Assembly (NCBI GenBank): GCA_002480495.1
Contig: DLCG01000006.1
Location: forward strand, 42,479 to 106,478
DNA: 64,000 bases
Direction: 5' to 3'
Origin: Rhodobiaceae bacterium UBA7804
GTDB taxonomy: Bacteria > Pseudomonadota > Alphaproteobacteria > Parvibaculales > Parvibaculaceae
This document shows positions 1 through 9,017 of this stretch, one piece after another. The translations under genes and the position numbers were made by a program. The first letter of the stretch is position 1. Each line of letters starts with the position of its first letter. Under the pieces are notes generated by a model. That model had not been told where the DNA came from, did no database searches, and saw only the letters and a list, made by a program, of their open reading frames with translations.

Positions 1-640
1 GCGTGTCGATCGGCCCGCCCATCAGCGTCATGCTGAGCGGCACGTAAGGATCGTCATTGTCGTGCATGACGGCCACCGCCGCGAAGACCGGGACCGAGGG
101 CTGGCAGACGGCAAGAAGGTGCAGGTCCGGCCCGAGCTCGTGGCACATGTCGATCACGTAGTCGATATAGTCGTCGAGGTCGAAGGAGCCCTCGGTCAGC
201 GGCACCGTGCGCGCATCGGCCCAGTCCGTGATGTAGACCTCGTTATGGGGAAGCATTGCCTCCACCGTGCCGCGCAGCAGCGTCGCGTAATGGCCCGAAA
301 GCGGCGCGACGATGAGCAGCTTCTGCTGCGGCGCCACGCCCTTCATCGCGGAGGGCTCGCGCTCGAAATGGATGAGGTTGCAGAACGGGCGTTCCCAGAC
401 GATCCGTTCGGTCACGGGAACGGGCTTGCCGTTCACCTCCGTCTCGTGGAGGCCGAACTCCGGTTTGCCGTAGCGCCTGGTCGTCGACTCGAAAACGTCG
501 ATGGCGGCCGCCAGCGTCTTGTGCGTCATGCTTTCGGCGAAGGGATTGAGCGGGTGGCGCAGCGCCCAGAGGCTCACTTCCGCCGCCGCCCGGAAAGGTG
601 CGATCGCGGCATGATTGAGTTCGTAGAAATGATACAGCAC
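1..640 (-). CDS. phaZ: Intracellular polyhydroxyalkanoate depolymerase (partial, C-terminus beyond window)
   Basis: Hydrolyses stored poly-3-hydroxybutyrate granules in the cytoplasm. The first 213 codons are present. The N-terminus (VLYHFYELNHAAIAPFRAAA) is typical of PhaZ/DepA-type depolymerases, and the nucleophile region reads LAVCQPSVP, where this family uses Cys in place of the usual lipase-box Ser. The start is the GTG at 640: an in-frame TAG lies two codons upstream and a GAGG lies just ahead of the start. The gene continues past the left edge, so the catalytic Asp and His are not visible. Upstream lie a palindrome (707-725) and 11-bp direct repeats (842-874). Confidence 0.88.
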   Translation of the reverse strand, partial: MLYHFYELNHAAIAPFRAAAEVSLWALRHPLNPFAESMTHKTLAAAIDVFESTTRRYGKPEFGLHETEVNGKPVPVTERIVWERPFCNLIHFEREPSAMKGVAPQQKLLIVAPLSGHYATLLRGTVEAMLPHNEVYITDWADARTVPLTEGSFDLDDYIDYVIDMCHELGPDLHLLAVCQPSVPVFAAVAVMHDNDDPYVPLSMTLMGGPIDT

Positions 641-706
641 GCTCTACCTCGCTTCGGTCGGAGCCCGGGGCCTGTCGCCTCCGATGCCCTTTCCTCCCCC
701 GCGCCT

Positions 707-725
707 CATGTTGCGGCGCAACATG
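707..725. promoter_or_regulatory. 19-bp palindrome upstream of phaZ
   Basis: Inverted repeat with 9-bp arms (CATGTTGCG / CGCAACATG) around one central base, 67-85 bases upstream of the phaZ start. It is a candidate operator for a PHB-related repressor such as PhaR; the factor is not identifiable from sequence. It has no T-run, so a terminator is unlikely. Confidence 0.4.
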
Positions 726-814
726 AAATGTAGGCTTCCCCCGCCGCCTCTCCAAGATATTTTTGAAATCATGGTTACGGAGAATTATGGGAAGCTTCGC
801 GCGGCAGACGCGAA

Positions 815-874
815 AACGTCACGAAACGGAAATCCGCTTCGTGACGTTTCGAGGACGTTTCGATGATGGTCACC
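815..874 (-). promoter_or_regulatory. Inverted repeat plus 11-bp direct repeats (Pho-box-like) between leuA and phaZ
   Basis: An 11-bp inverted repeat (AACGTCACGAA at 815-825, TTCGTGACGTT at 838-848) runs into three 11-base units: TGACGTTTCGA (842-852), GGACGTTTCGA (853-863) and TGATGGTCACC (864-874). Direct repeats at 11-bp spacing are the layout of PhoB/OmpR-family sites. Nearly the same triplet occurs at 35692-35724, and a related one precedes the porin at 37274. The orientation relative to phaZ matches that at the porin. Binding by PhoB is inference. Confidence 0.4.
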
Positions 875-890
875 CCGAAAAAGGGGTCAC

Positions 891-2582
891 TTATCCCTCA
901 CCGCCGCAGAGCCGGGTCCATTCCTGGCGGGGCCGGCGGGCCGCCGCGCGGTTCGCACCCGAGATCAGCGCCTTGAAGGAGGCGGTGATGATATTCGGGT
1001 CGATACCGACGCCGAAGAGATCGCCCGCATGGTCCGGATCGGCCACCTCCATGAAGGCTACGGCCTTCGCGTCCGTGCCCGAGCCGATCGAGTGCTCCTC
1101 GTAATGGCGCAGCTCCACGCCGAGCTTCAGCGCGTTCATCGCCGCATCGATCGGGCCGTTGCCGAATCCCTCGAGCTGCTCCTCCTTGCCGAAACGGCGT
1201 ATACGGATCTTTACGCCCTGCTTGCCGCCTTCGTCGAAAAGACTGTGCGAGACATACTCGATGGGCTCCTTGCGGGTGATGTATTCCTTCTCGAAGATCG
1301 CCCAGATGTCGGCGGCCCGCACTTCCTTGCCGCTGTCATCCGTCACGCGCTGAACGGCCTGGCTGAATTCCACCTGCAATCTCCGCGGCAGGCGGAGGTC
1401 ATACTCCGTTTCGAGAAGATAGGAGACGCCGCCCTTGCCGGACTGGCTGTTCACGCGAATGATCGACTCATAGGTGCGCCCGACATCCTTCGGGTCGATC
1501 GGCAGATAGGGCACCTGCCAGATGTCGCCTTCCTTGTAGGCTGCGAGCCCTTTCTTGATCGCGTCCTGATGCGAGCCGGAAAACGCCGTGAAGACGAGGT
1601 CGCCCACATAAGGATGGCGCGGATGGATCGGCAGCTGCGTGCAATATTCCGCCGTGCGCGCGATCTCGTTGATCTGCGAGAAATCGAGACCCGGATCGAT
1701 GCCCTGGCTGTAGAGGTTGAGCGCCAGCGTGACGAGATCGACATTGCCCGTGCGCTCGCCATTGCCGAAGAGGCAGCCTTCGACGCGATCCGCGCCCGCC
1801 ATCACGGCAAGTTCCGCCGCCGCCACGGCCGTGCCGCGGTCATTATGCGGGTGTACGGACAATATAATGCCGTCGCGCCGTTCGAGGTTCCGGTGCATCC
1901 ATTCGATCTGGTCGGCATAGATGTTCGGCGTTGCCATTTCGACCGTCGCGGGCAGGTTGATGACGACCTTGCGTTCCGGTCCGGCTTCCCAGATCTCGGT
2001 CACCGCATCGACCACTTCCTTGGCGAAGTCGAGCTCGGTGCCCGAAAACACTTCCGGACTGTACTGGAAGGTCCAGTTCGTCTCGGGCATGGTCGAGGCG
2101 ATTTCCTTGATCTGGTGCGCGCTTTCCGTCGCAATCGCCTTCACGCCCTGCTTGCCTTGCTGGAACACGACCTCGCGGAAGTTCGGCGCCGTCGCGTTAT
2201 AGACGTGAACGATGGCGTTCTTCGCGCCGCGCAGGCTCTCCATCGTGCGCGAAATGAGTTCGGGCCGCGCCTGCGTCAGCACCTCGATCTTCACGTCGTC
2301 GCCCGCATAGTCGCCCTCGACCAGCTTGCGGATGAAACCGAAATCCGTGTCGGAAGCCGACGGAAAGCCAGCTTCGATTTCCTTGAAGCCGATCTTCACG
2401 AGCATTTCGAACATGCGGAGTTTCCGTTCCGCGTTCATCGGCTCGAAAAGCGCCTGATTGCCGTCGCGCAGGTCGGTGCTCATCCAGATGGGCGGCTTCG
2501 TGATCGTCTTCTCCGGCCACTGCCGGTCATGCAGCGGCACCTGCGGGAAGGCGCGATATTTGACGGATGGATTCTTCAGCAT
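891..2582 (-). CDS. leuA: 2-isopropylmalate synthase (563 aa)
   Basis: Catalyses the first committed step of leucine synthesis: acetyl-CoA plus 2-ketoisovalerate to 2-isopropylmalate. The HMGL-like TIM barrel begins with STDLRDGNQAL (metal and catalytic residues), and HPHNDRGTA carries the second metal-binding His. The C-terminal third is the regulatory LeuA dimer domain expected for feedback inhibition by leucine. At 563 aa and with an N-terminus of MLKNPSVKYRAFPQVPL it fits the long LeuA2 type. The candidate attenuator peptide at 2689-2784 lies upstream. Confidence 0.96.
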   Translation of the reverse strand: MLKNPSVKYRAFPQVPLHDRQWPEKTITKPPIWMSTDLRDGNQALFEPMNAERKLRMFEMLVKIGFKEIEAGFPSASDTDFGFIRKLVEGDYAGDDVKIEVLTQARPELISRTMESLRGAKNAIVHVYNATAPNFREVVFQQGKQGVKAIATESAHQIKEIASTMPETNWTFQYSPEVFSGTELDFAKEVVDAVTEIWEAGPERKVVINLPATVEMATPNIYADQIEWMHRNLERRDGIILSVHPHNDRGTAVAAAELAVMAGADRVEGCLFGNGERTGNVDLVTLALNLYSQGIDPGLDFSQINEIARTAEYCTQLPIHPRHPYVGDLVFTAFSGSHQDAIKKGLAAYKEGDIWQVPYLPIDPKDVGRTYESIIRVNSQSGKGGVSYLLETEYDLRLPRRLQVEFSQAVQRVTDDSGKEVRAADIWAIFEKEYITRKEPIEYVSHSLFDEGGKQGVKIRIRRFGKEEQLEGFGNGPIDAAMNALKLGVELRHYEEHSIGSGTDAKAVAFMEVADPDHAGDLFGVGIDPNIITASFKALISGANRAAARRPRQEWTRLCGGEG

Positions 2583-2688
2583 TGGTCTGTCTCACACGTT
2601 CGGCGGAGCGATGCGCGGCATGGGGTCTTGTGGCCCCGTTGCGGCGCAGTTTGGATTCGGCAATGTCGGAAAGGGAATGTTTCTGCGC

Positions 2689-2784
2689 TCAGGCGCAGAG
2701 GAGCGCGCCCCGAAGAAGGGCGAGGTCGAGGCCAAGAGTGCGGCCCGGGGCGATATGCCGGTTGCGTTCCATGCGCGCGAACAT
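2689..2784 (-). CDS. Candidate leucine-rich leader peptide of leuA (31 aa)
   Basis: A short frame lies 106 bases upstream of leuA on the same strand. It starts at ATG 2784 behind GAGAGGGG and ends in LGLDLALLRGALLCA, with six Leu in 15 residues. The stop codon sits in the loop of a 6-bp hairpin (CTGCGC 2683-2688 / GCGCAG 2693-2698), and a GGGG/CCCC stem follows near 2618-2640. Leader-peptide attenuation of leuA is known in alphaproteobacteria. The visible stems are modest and have no clear T-run, so this is plausible, not certain. Confidence 0.45.
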   Translation of the reverse strand: MFARMERNRHIAPGRTLGLDLALLRGALLCA

Positions 2785-2889
2785 AAGCCCCTCTCGCCAG
2801 ACCGTCAAGACACGGACGAAGCGGACGAGCGGCAGGGAAATCCTTAATGGGACAGGACTTCTTACCTGCATGCACCGGCCATTCCGCCT

Positions 2890-3498
2890 TCACTCGATAT
2901 AGCTCTCGATCATCTCGGCCATCTTGTCGGGCGGCGTCTGCGGCGGGAAGAGCTTGAGGTATTCGCCATCCGGTCCCATCAGGAAGACGATGGAAGAGTG
3001 ATCCATCGTGTATTCGCTGGAGCTCTCGTCTTGTGCCTTGCGATAGAAGACGTGATAGGCCTTCGCCACATCCGCGATCTGTTCCGGCGTTCCGGTCAGG
3101 CCGACAAGGCGCGGATTGAAGAGTTTCACATATCGCGCCATCACCTCGGGCGTATCGCGTTCGGGATCGATGGTGATGAAGATCGGTTGCACCTTTTCCG
3201 CCCTGCCGCCCAGGCGATCGAGCGCTGCCGACATGACGCCAAGCTCCGTCGGGCAGACATCGGGGCAGAAGGTGAAGCCGAAATAGATCAGCATGTATTT
3301 GCCGCGAAAGGTCTCCTCGCTCACCGTTTCGCCGTCCTGGTTGATGAGGGTGAAGGGGCCGCCGACCCGCGCCTTGCCCGATGAGGCGGTCTCCTGCGCC
3401 TCCTCGCTCGCGCCGATCACGAGTTCGGATATCCACAATCCCGCCGCGATGGCGATCAGCACGCCGGCCACGAGAGCGATCAAGCCGTTGCGGGTCAT
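2890..3498 (-). CDS. SCO1/SenC family copper chaperone (202 aa)
   Basis: Membrane-anchored thioredoxin-fold protein that delivers copper to the CuA site of cytochrome oxidase or acts as a thiol reductant for it. An N-terminal membrane segment (about residues 6-26) precedes the thioredoxin-like domain. The copper ligands are all visible: the CPDVC motif (Cys78, Cys82) and His167 in the DHSS motif. The ATG at 3498 gives the usual family length and places the anchor at the N-terminus; longer upstream frames lack a plausible signal. Confidence 0.93.
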   Translation of the reverse strand: MTRNGLIALVAGVLIAIAAGLWISELVIGASEEAQETASSGKARVGGPFTLINQDGETVSEETFRGKYMLIYFGFTFCPDVCPTELGVMSAALDRLGGRAEKVQPIFITIDPERDTPEVMARYVKLFNPRLVGLTGTPEQIADVAKAYHVFYRKAQDESSSEYTMDHSSIVFLMGPDGEYLKLFPPQTPPDKMAEMIESYIE

Positions 3499-3657
3499 GG
3501 TTTTCTCCCTGTTTACGCGAGGTTTTTCGCTGCCGCCGGGTTCTGCCCGAAAGGCGGGCGCGAACTCCCCGCATGGTCTATACTCCCCGGCGTTGGGGGA
3601 ATACCGGCTTGGCGTCCGGCCCTCCTGTCTGTCTACCGTCAAACGAGCCCTGAGAAA

Positions 3658-4287
3658 ATGTTTCGATTTCACGGCCCCCTTCGCGGCGACATTTTGACAC
3701 GCGGGCACCGCCGCGCGATTTCCCTTGTCCTTGCGGCCCTGGGCGTTGCCCTCGTTACGGGCCTTACGCCTGTGCAGGCGATACAGCCGGGCGGCCCCGC
3801 GAACTATCTTGTCGATAACGACACCGTTCAGGCCGCGCGAACCGGCGACAACGAAACGCTCAAGGCCGATCTCATAAGGGGCGTTTCGCCCAATGAAAGC
3901 GGCAGCGACCGGATCCCGATGCTGCTGCTCGCTGTCGGCAACGGCCATCTCTCGACGGTGCAGTTGCTGCTCGAATATGGCGCGGACCCGGATCGCCGCG
4001 CGCCGGACGGCACCACGGCGCTCTCGATGGCGGCGTTGTCTGGCCGCGCGGACATCGCCGCCGCGCTTCTCGAGGCGGGCGCCGATCCCGACAAGCCCGG
4101 CGCGAACCGCGAAGTACCGCTTCTCATTGCGACGCGGGCGAACAATCCCGCCGTGGTCGAGAAGCTGATACAACATGGCGTCGACCTCTACGAAACCGAC
4201 TTCACCGGCCGTTCCGCGCTCGATCTTGCCGAGGAAGGCCATCTGCGCGAGATCGCCGACCTTCTGCGCGACGCCGAAGCGCAGTAA
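3658..4287 (+). CDS. Secreted ankyrin-repeat protein (209 aa)
   Basis: An N-terminal signal-like hydrophobic stretch (about residues 19-40, ending in PVQA) is followed by about four ankyrin repeats covering the rest of the protein, for example VGNGHLSTVQLLLEYGADPD and GRADIAAALLEAGADPD. It probably acts as a protein-binding module in the periplasm; the partner is unknown. It is divergent from the SCO gene, which shares the 159-base intergenic region. Confidence 0.85.
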   Translation: MFRFHGPLRGDILTRGHRRAISLVLAALGVALVTGLTPVQAIQPGGPANYLVDNDTVQAARTGDNETLKADLIRGVSPNESGSDRIPMLLLAVGNGHLSTVQLLLEYGADPDRRAPDGTTALSMAALSGRADIAAALLEAGADPDKPGANREVPLLIATRANNPAVVEKLIQHGVDLYETDFTGRSALDLAEEGHLREIADLLRDAEAQ

Positions 4288-4372
4288 GGCTTCGCGCCGG
4301 CGCGGGGCTTTCTCTTGTTGATGTTGGGATTCGCCCTATCTTTATGGCATCGACATTCGTACCCAAGGCGTA

Positions 4373-5455
4373 ATGACAAACAGACGCGCATCACCGAAGA
4401 AGGCTGGCCCGGATGCCGGCGGCGCAGCTTCCGGCGGGGAAACCTCGGAACTATCGCGTCCCTGGCACCATTTGCCGGATGGAACCTTTCGAAATCCGAA
4501 GGGTTGCGCGAGCCGTGGGCAAGGCCGGATGAAGCATGCCGGTCCTTTCTTTCTCGAAATGCTGAAGATGGGCGCCCGCAAGGTCGAGGTGCCCGACGGT
4601 CATGTGGTGCCGCGGGCCGAGGCCGTTCTCGAACTGAATGCGCATGCTGAGCAATCCGAAGACTTCATCACCTGGCTCGGCCACGCCTCCTTCCTCATCC
4701 GGATTGGCGGCCTCACCGTTCTGACCGACCCCTATCTGACGACCTTTGCAGGCCCCGCCGGTCTCGGGCCGCGCCGCTATGTGAAGTCGGGTGTGCCGAT
4801 CTCGGCATTGCCGAAAATCGATCTTCTCGTCGTCAGCCATAATCATTACGACCATCTGGACGAACGCGCGCTTGCGCGGCTGCCCAACAAGCATCTCATG
4901 ACGGTTGTGGTGCCGCTCCGCCTCGCGCGCTTCTTCCGTGAGCGCGGTTTTCCGAACGTGATCGAACTCGACTGGCATGAGCGCCACGAGGTCAGGGGCG
5001 TCTCCGTCACCGCGCTGCCCGTCGTGCACTGGTCGCGCCGCTCCGGCTTCGACACCAATCGCACCCTCTGGGCAGGTTTCGCGCTGAAAAGCGACACTCA
5101 CCATCTCTTCTTTGGCGGCGACAGCGGCTACGGTCCGATCTTCCGCGAGATCGGCGAAGCCTATGGTCCTTTCGATACGGCGCTGCTTGGCATCGGCGCT
5201 TATGAGCCTCGCGAAATGATGAAGGCGTCCCATGCGACGCCCGAGGAGGCGGTGCAGATGGGCCGCGATCTCAAGGCGCGCCGCATCGTCGGCATGCATT
5301 GGGGCACAGTGCTCCTCACCGTCGAGCCGCCCTTCGAGCCGCCGGAGCGTTTCGTCAAGGCGGCGGACGCACATGGCTATGAGCCGGAAAATACCTGGAT
5401 CATGCGCATCGGCGAAACGCGCAAGCTGGCGGGTGTCTGGCCTTCCAACGCGTGA
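4373..5455 (+). CDS. MBL-fold hydrolase, NAPE-PLD/RomA-like (360 aa)
   Basis: Metallo-beta-lactamase-fold protein with the metal-binding motif SHNHYDHLD and later metal ligands in HLFFGGDSGYG and GMHWGT. This arrangement is typical of N-acyl-phosphatidylethanolamine phospholipase D-like and UlaG-like proteins, which act on phospholipid or lactone-type substrates. The first 50 or so residues are low-complexity and may be over-extended; Met at about residue 53 (MKHAGPFFLEML) is an alternative start. The substrate cannot be read from sequence. Confidence 0.85.
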   Translation: MTNRRASPKKAGPDAGGAASGGETSELSRPWHHLPDGTFRNPKGCASRGQGRMKHAGPFFLEMLKMGARKVEVPDGHVVPRAEAVLELNAHAEQSEDFITWLGHASFLIRIGGLTVLTDPYLTTFAGPAGLGPRRYVKSGVPISALPKIDLLVVSHNHYDHLDERALARLPNKHLMTVVVPLRLARFFRERGFPNVIELDWHERHEVRGVSVTALPVVHWSRRSGFDTNRTLWAGFALKSDTHHLFFGGDSGYGPIFREIGEAYGPFDTALLGIGAYEPREMMKASHATPEEAVQMGRDLKARRIVGMHWGTVLLTVEPPFEPPERFVKAADAHGYEPENTWIMRIGETRKLAGVWPSNA

Positions 5456-5534
5456 GCGGCGCCTTGATCGAGATCATGACGGCCAGCCCTTGACGCACTA
5501 CACTCCGCTCGCAACAGGAGGCGGAGACGATTCC

Positions 5535-6923
5535 ATGAGCATGATCGACGACCGGGTGGCCATGCGCTGGCTGCGCCGCAGCTTTCTCGCGGGGCGCATG
5601 CCGGGTGACCAGGGCGGACAGGTCCGGCTGCAGACGCTCGTCATCCTGCGCTGGCTCGCGATTGCGGGACAGCTGGTCGCCGTGCTCGTCGTGCATTTCG
5701 CCATGGGCTTTCCCTTGCCGCTCGGCCTCTGCCTCGCGGTCATTGCCGCCTCCGCATGGCTCAATGTCTTTCTCACGCTCCGCTACCGGTCTTCCACCCG
5801 CCTGCCCGACTGGCAGGCCGCGATCTATCTCGCCATCGATCTCGCGCAACTCGCCGTGTTGCTCTTTCTGACGGGCGGACTGAAAAACCCCTTCGCCCTT
5901 CTTTTCATGGCGCCGGTCACGATTTCGGCGACGACCCTCTCTCTCACGAGCACGGCTCTCCTGCTCGTTCAGGCCTTTTCCTATGTGACGCTGCTTGCAT
6001 GGTTCCACATGCCGCTTCCCTGGCGGCCGGGAGAGACGCTGGACCTTCCCTCGCTCTATGTCACCGGACACTGGATCGCGCTGCTGCTCGGTCTTGGCTT
6101 CCTTGCGGCCTATGCCTGGCGCGTCTCGCAGGAATCGCGGCGAATGTCGGCTGCCTTGTCGGCGACGCAGCTTGTGCTTGCCCGCGCGCAGCGTCTCTCG
6201 GCGCTGGACGGTCTCGCCGCCGCGGCCGCGCATGAACTCGGCACGCCGCTCGGCACCATCTCCCTCGTCTCGAAGGAACTCATGCGCGGCAACATGAGCG
6301 AGGCGGAGATGAAGGAAGATCTCGCCCTCCTCAACAGTCAGGCCGAGCGCTGCAAGGATATTCTCTCGCGGCTCTCCAAGCGGCCCGACGGCACCGATGT
6401 CATCTATTCGCGCCTGCCGCTCCATGCGCTGCTCGACGAGGTCGTCGCCCCCCATCGCGACATGGATGTATCCTTCCGTATCGAGGTTCTGGCCGACGAC
6501 GAGGAGGCCGGCGAGCCGGAAATCTGGCGCCGTCCCGAAATGCTCTATGGCCTCGGCAATTTCATCGAAAATGCCGCCGATTTTGCGCGTGAGGAGGTTC
6601 ACGTCGCGGCGCATTACGGCAAGACGCATGTCGCCATCACTATCACCGATGACGGGCCCGGCTTTGCGCCGGACGTGCTTGAGAAACTCGGCGAGCCCTA
6701 TGTGACGACGCGGCCGCGGCGCAAGAAGGCGAGCTCCGATCCCGAGGGCGGGCATGAGGGCATGGGGCTTGGCTTCTTCATCGGCAAGACGCTGCTGGAG
6801 CGCACGGGCGCCACCGTCGAAATCGGCAACCGCACAGACGGCAAGGCGGGTGCCCGGCTCGCCATGCACTGGCCCCGCCGCGCGATAGAGGCGGACCCCG
6901 CTTTTCCCACACCGGCCGAATAA
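5535..6923 (+). CDS. regB: RegB/PrrB/ActS redox sensor histidine kinase (462 aa)
   Basis: Inner-membrane sensor of the quinone pool and redox state that phosphorylates RegA. Six hydrophobic segments occupy roughly residues 30-205. They include GGLKNPF (114-120), the conserved ubiquinone-linked motif. The H-box is AAAHELGTPLG with His233. The redox box ERCKDIL carries Cys273, 40 residues after the His, the same spacing as His225/Cys265 in Rhodobacter RegB. The ATPase domain has DDGPGFAP and GLGFFIGKTLLERTG. A GGAGG lies upstream; ATG 5541 is an alternative start. regA follows 72 bases downstream. Confidence 0.95.
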   Translation: MSMIDDRVAMRWLRRSFLAGRMPGDQGGQVRLQTLVILRWLAIAGQLVAVLVVHFAMGFPLPLGLCLAVIAASAWLNVFLTLRYRSSTRLPDWQAAIYLAIDLAQLAVLLFLTGGLKNPFALLFMAPVTISATTLSLTSTALLLVQAFSYVTLLAWFHMPLPWRPGETLDLPSLYVTGHWIALLLGLGFLAAYAWRVSQESRRMSAALSATQLVLARAQRLSALDGLAAAAAHELGTPLGTISLVSKELMRGNMSEAEMKEDLALLNSQAERCKDILSRLSKRPDGTDVIYSRLPLHALLDEVVAPHRDMDVSFRIEVLADDEEAGEPEIWRRPEMLYGLGNFIENAADFAREEVHVAAHYGKTHVAITITDDGPGFAPDVLEKLGEPYVTTRPRRKKASSDPEGGHEGMGLGFFIGKTLLERTGATVEIGNRTDGKAGARLAMHWPRRAIEADPAFPTPAE

Positions 6924-6995
6924 GTGAGACGTGGCTTGGCTTTAGAGGGTCCTTCGGCCTAAAATTCCGGAAATCCGCAAGAGATTGGACGAAAC

Positions 6996-7568
6996 GTGAG
7001 CAAGACCGACGATGCGCAGGGGGCCGAGGGCCCCGCAATTCCCGAAGACCGCACCCTGCTTTTGGTGGATGACGACGTGCCGTTCCTCACGCGCCTTGCC
7101 CGCGCGATGGAGGGCCGCGGCTTCGATGTCACGACGGCGAACACGGTGAAGGACGGCAAGGAACTTGCCCGTTCGAAAAAACCGGGCTTCGCTGTCGTCG
7201 ACATGCGGCTCGAGGATGGAAACGGGCTCGACGTGGTTGCAGCGATCGAGGAGGCGCGGCCCGACGCGCGCATCGTGGTGCTGACGGGCTATGGCAACAT
7301 CGCCACCGCCGTCACGGCGGTGAAACTCGGCGCCGTCGACTATCTGGCCAAGCCCTCCGATGCCGATGCCATTGAAGCTGCGCTTCTTGCGACGGGCGGC
7401 GACAAGGCCGATCCGCCGGAGAACCCGATGTCGGCGGATCGTGTACGCTGGGAACATATTCAACGTGTCTATGAACTCTGCGATCGCAACGTGTCCGAGA
7501 CGGCGCGCCGCCTCAACATGCATCGCCGCACACTCCAGCGCATCCTGGCGAAACGCGCTCCGAAGTGA
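6996..7568 (+). CDS. regA: RegA/PrrA/ActR response regulator (190 aa)
   Basis: DNA-binding partner of RegB controlling redox-responsive genes (respiration, carbon and nitrogen assimilation in relatives). The receiver domain has the acidic cluster VDDD, phospho-acceptor Asp69 (VVDMRLEDG) and the Lys in LAKPSDAD. The Fis-type helix-turn-helix at the C-terminus ends SETARRLNMHRRTLQRILAK, which is nearly invariant in this family. The start is GTG at 6996, with only a weak ribosome-binding site. Confidence 0.96.
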   Translation: MSKTDDAQGAEGPAIPEDRTLLLVDDDVPFLTRLARAMEGRGFDVTTANTVKDGKELARSKKPGFAVVDMRLEDGNGLDVVAAIEEARPDARIVVLTGYGNIATAVTAVKLGAVDYLAKPSDADAIEAALLATGGDKADPPENPMSADRVRWEHIQRVYELCDRNVSETARRLNMHRRTLQRILAKRAPK

Positions 7569-7595
7569 TTTCGCTATCCGGGTTTTCGGTCGGGC

Positions 7596-8462
7596 CTAGC
7601 GCTTGCGCGCGAGGGCGAAAGTGTTGTGACTTTCCCCTTTTGCGCGGAATGCGGCGTCGAGTGTGAGAACCATATCGAAGACCCAGTCGTCTTCCGCCTT
7701 CATCTTCGGATAGACGCCCTTCAGCGCATGCGGAAAGATCGCGCCGCCCAGAGCCTTTATCTCCGCATCGGGAAAGAATTCCTTCAGAGCGGGCAGGATC
7801 GCCTCGCTATCCGCCGCTTCCGAAGGATCGCGAGCGATCATCTGATCCACTGTAAGCCGTCTTATCGATGGATTGGCCGGTCGGAGGTGAGCCGGAAGTG
7901 CAGCCCTGAAACGGTAAAGGCAGTCCAGCATGTCGTCGCCCCACTGCCAGTAGGTGGGGCCCGTGAACTCGTTCATCATCAAAACGCCGCTAGGCTTCAG
8001 AACCTCGCGGCTCCACTCAAGCGCGGCCCGCGCATCCATCATGTGATGCAGGGACGATGCCCAGTGAACAAGGTCATATGTGTCGCGCGGCGTATTCTCG
8101 AAAGCATCGCCAAGAATAAATGTCGCGCGTCCTTCAAGGCCATGCTCCTTGTATCTCGCCCTGGCGGTATCGAGCCGTTTGTCGGAAAGGTCATAGAGGT
8201 CGAAATGCTGGACGGTGCCGTTCTTCAGCAAGGCCTGCTCCTTGGTGGCTCGTCCGCATCCGACCGAAACGGCTCGTGCGAACGGTCCCAGCTCTCTGAG
8301 CCGTTTGTTCGCCCCCTGTGACACCGAGGGAAGAGGTTTGCCGCATATTTCCAGATTCATGTAGGCGCAATATTTCGGAACTTGCCACCAGCGAGTCTGG
8401 CTGGCCGCCGCATCTGCATTGGCGTTCCATTTTTCTGCGATGCGATTCTTGTTGTCGGCCAT
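7596..8462 (-). CDS. Class I SAM-dependent methyltransferase (288 aa)
   Basis: The SAM-binding motif I is AVSVGCGRATKEQALL, followed by an acidic residue (FDLYDLSDKRL) and DLVHWASSLHHMMD, the usual order in Methyltransf_11/25 proteins. The acceptor is unknown. The start at 8462 (MADNKNRIAEKW) gives a normal N-terminus; ATG 8477 adds five residues and no better ribosome-binding site. It is tail-to-tail with regA, 27 bases apart. Confidence 0.82.
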   Translation of the reverse strand: MADNKNRIAEKWNANADAAASQTRWWQVPKYCAYMNLEICGKPLPSVSQGANKRLRELGPFARAVSVGCGRATKEQALLKNGTVQHFDLYDLSDKRLDTARARYKEHGLEGRATFILGDAFENTPRDTYDLVHWASSLHHMMDARAALEWSREVLKPSGVLMMNEFTGPTYWQWGDDMLDCLYRFRAALPAHLRPANPSIRRLTVDQMIARDPSEAADSEAILPALKEFFPDAEIKALGGAIFPHALKGVYPKMKAEDDWVFDMVLTLDAAFRAKGESHNTFALARKR

Positions 8463-8520
8463 CGGATATCCATTCATCGAAGATAAAAATGCGTCTGCGC
8501 ATCGCCGCTCGCCGGCTGAG

Positions 8521-9009
8521 TCAATCCGGTTCGAGAAAACGGTGCACGCGCCGCGCGGATACGCGCGCGGCATGAAGCGTGAGTTTCTTGCGTCTTGCGG
8601 GTGGAAGCGGTGTCGCTGGCCCCTCGCGGAGAATTTCCGCGCCATAGCGGTCTGCGACGACAAGGCCGACTTCCTCGGGAATGGCCTCGCGCGGGAACTC
8701 TGGCGGCACGGCGAAATAGAAACGGTCGCAGAAGTCGAGATACTCCTCCCACTTCGCGTCCGTCCTGTAGTCGGTAAGGCTCGATTTGATTTCAAGCACC
8801 AGGATTTCATTTTTCGGTCCGAGCGCGAGAATGTCGACGCGCCGTCCGGTCGCAAGCGTGAGTTCGGTAACGGGCGCATAACCCATCTGCGCAAGCAGCC
8901 TGCAGACGCCGCGCTGCACACCGGCCGCGGTAGCGGATTGACGCCCGTCGAAGAGGCGGAACTCGTCCATCTCCATATCGGGCATTTCGGGCAGCTCGTC
9001 TTTCGCCAT
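8521..9009 (-). CDS. mmcB: MmcB family DNA repair protein (162 aa)
   Basis: PD-(D/E)XK-like nuclease-fold protein of the type linked to mitomycin C resistance and DNA damage repair in Caulobacter. The core GRRVDILALGPKNEILVLEIKSS contains D-x(n)-ExK, the expected catalytic signature. It lies 8 bases from the stop of the upstream kinase gene (9018-9911) and is probably co-transcribed with it. Confidence 0.85.
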   Translation of the reverse strand: MAKDELPEMPDMEMDEFRLFDGRQSATAAGVQRGVCRLLAQMGYAPVTELTLATGRRVDILALGPKNEILVLEIKSSLTDYRTDAKWEEYLDFCDRFYFAVPPEFPREAIPEEVGLVVADRYGAEILREGPATPLPPARRKKLTLHAARVSARRVHRFLEPD

Positions 9010-9017
9010 GACGGAAT

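Noticed and set aside
1029..2786. A 585-codon frame antisense to leuA
   Set aside because: Shadow of leuA, which has unmistakable catalytic motifs.
2890..4242. Long minus-strand frame joining the SCO gene to sequence opposite the ankyrin gene
   Set aside because: The SCO membrane anchor fits a start at 3498, and the upstream part is antisense to a good ankyrin-repeat gene.
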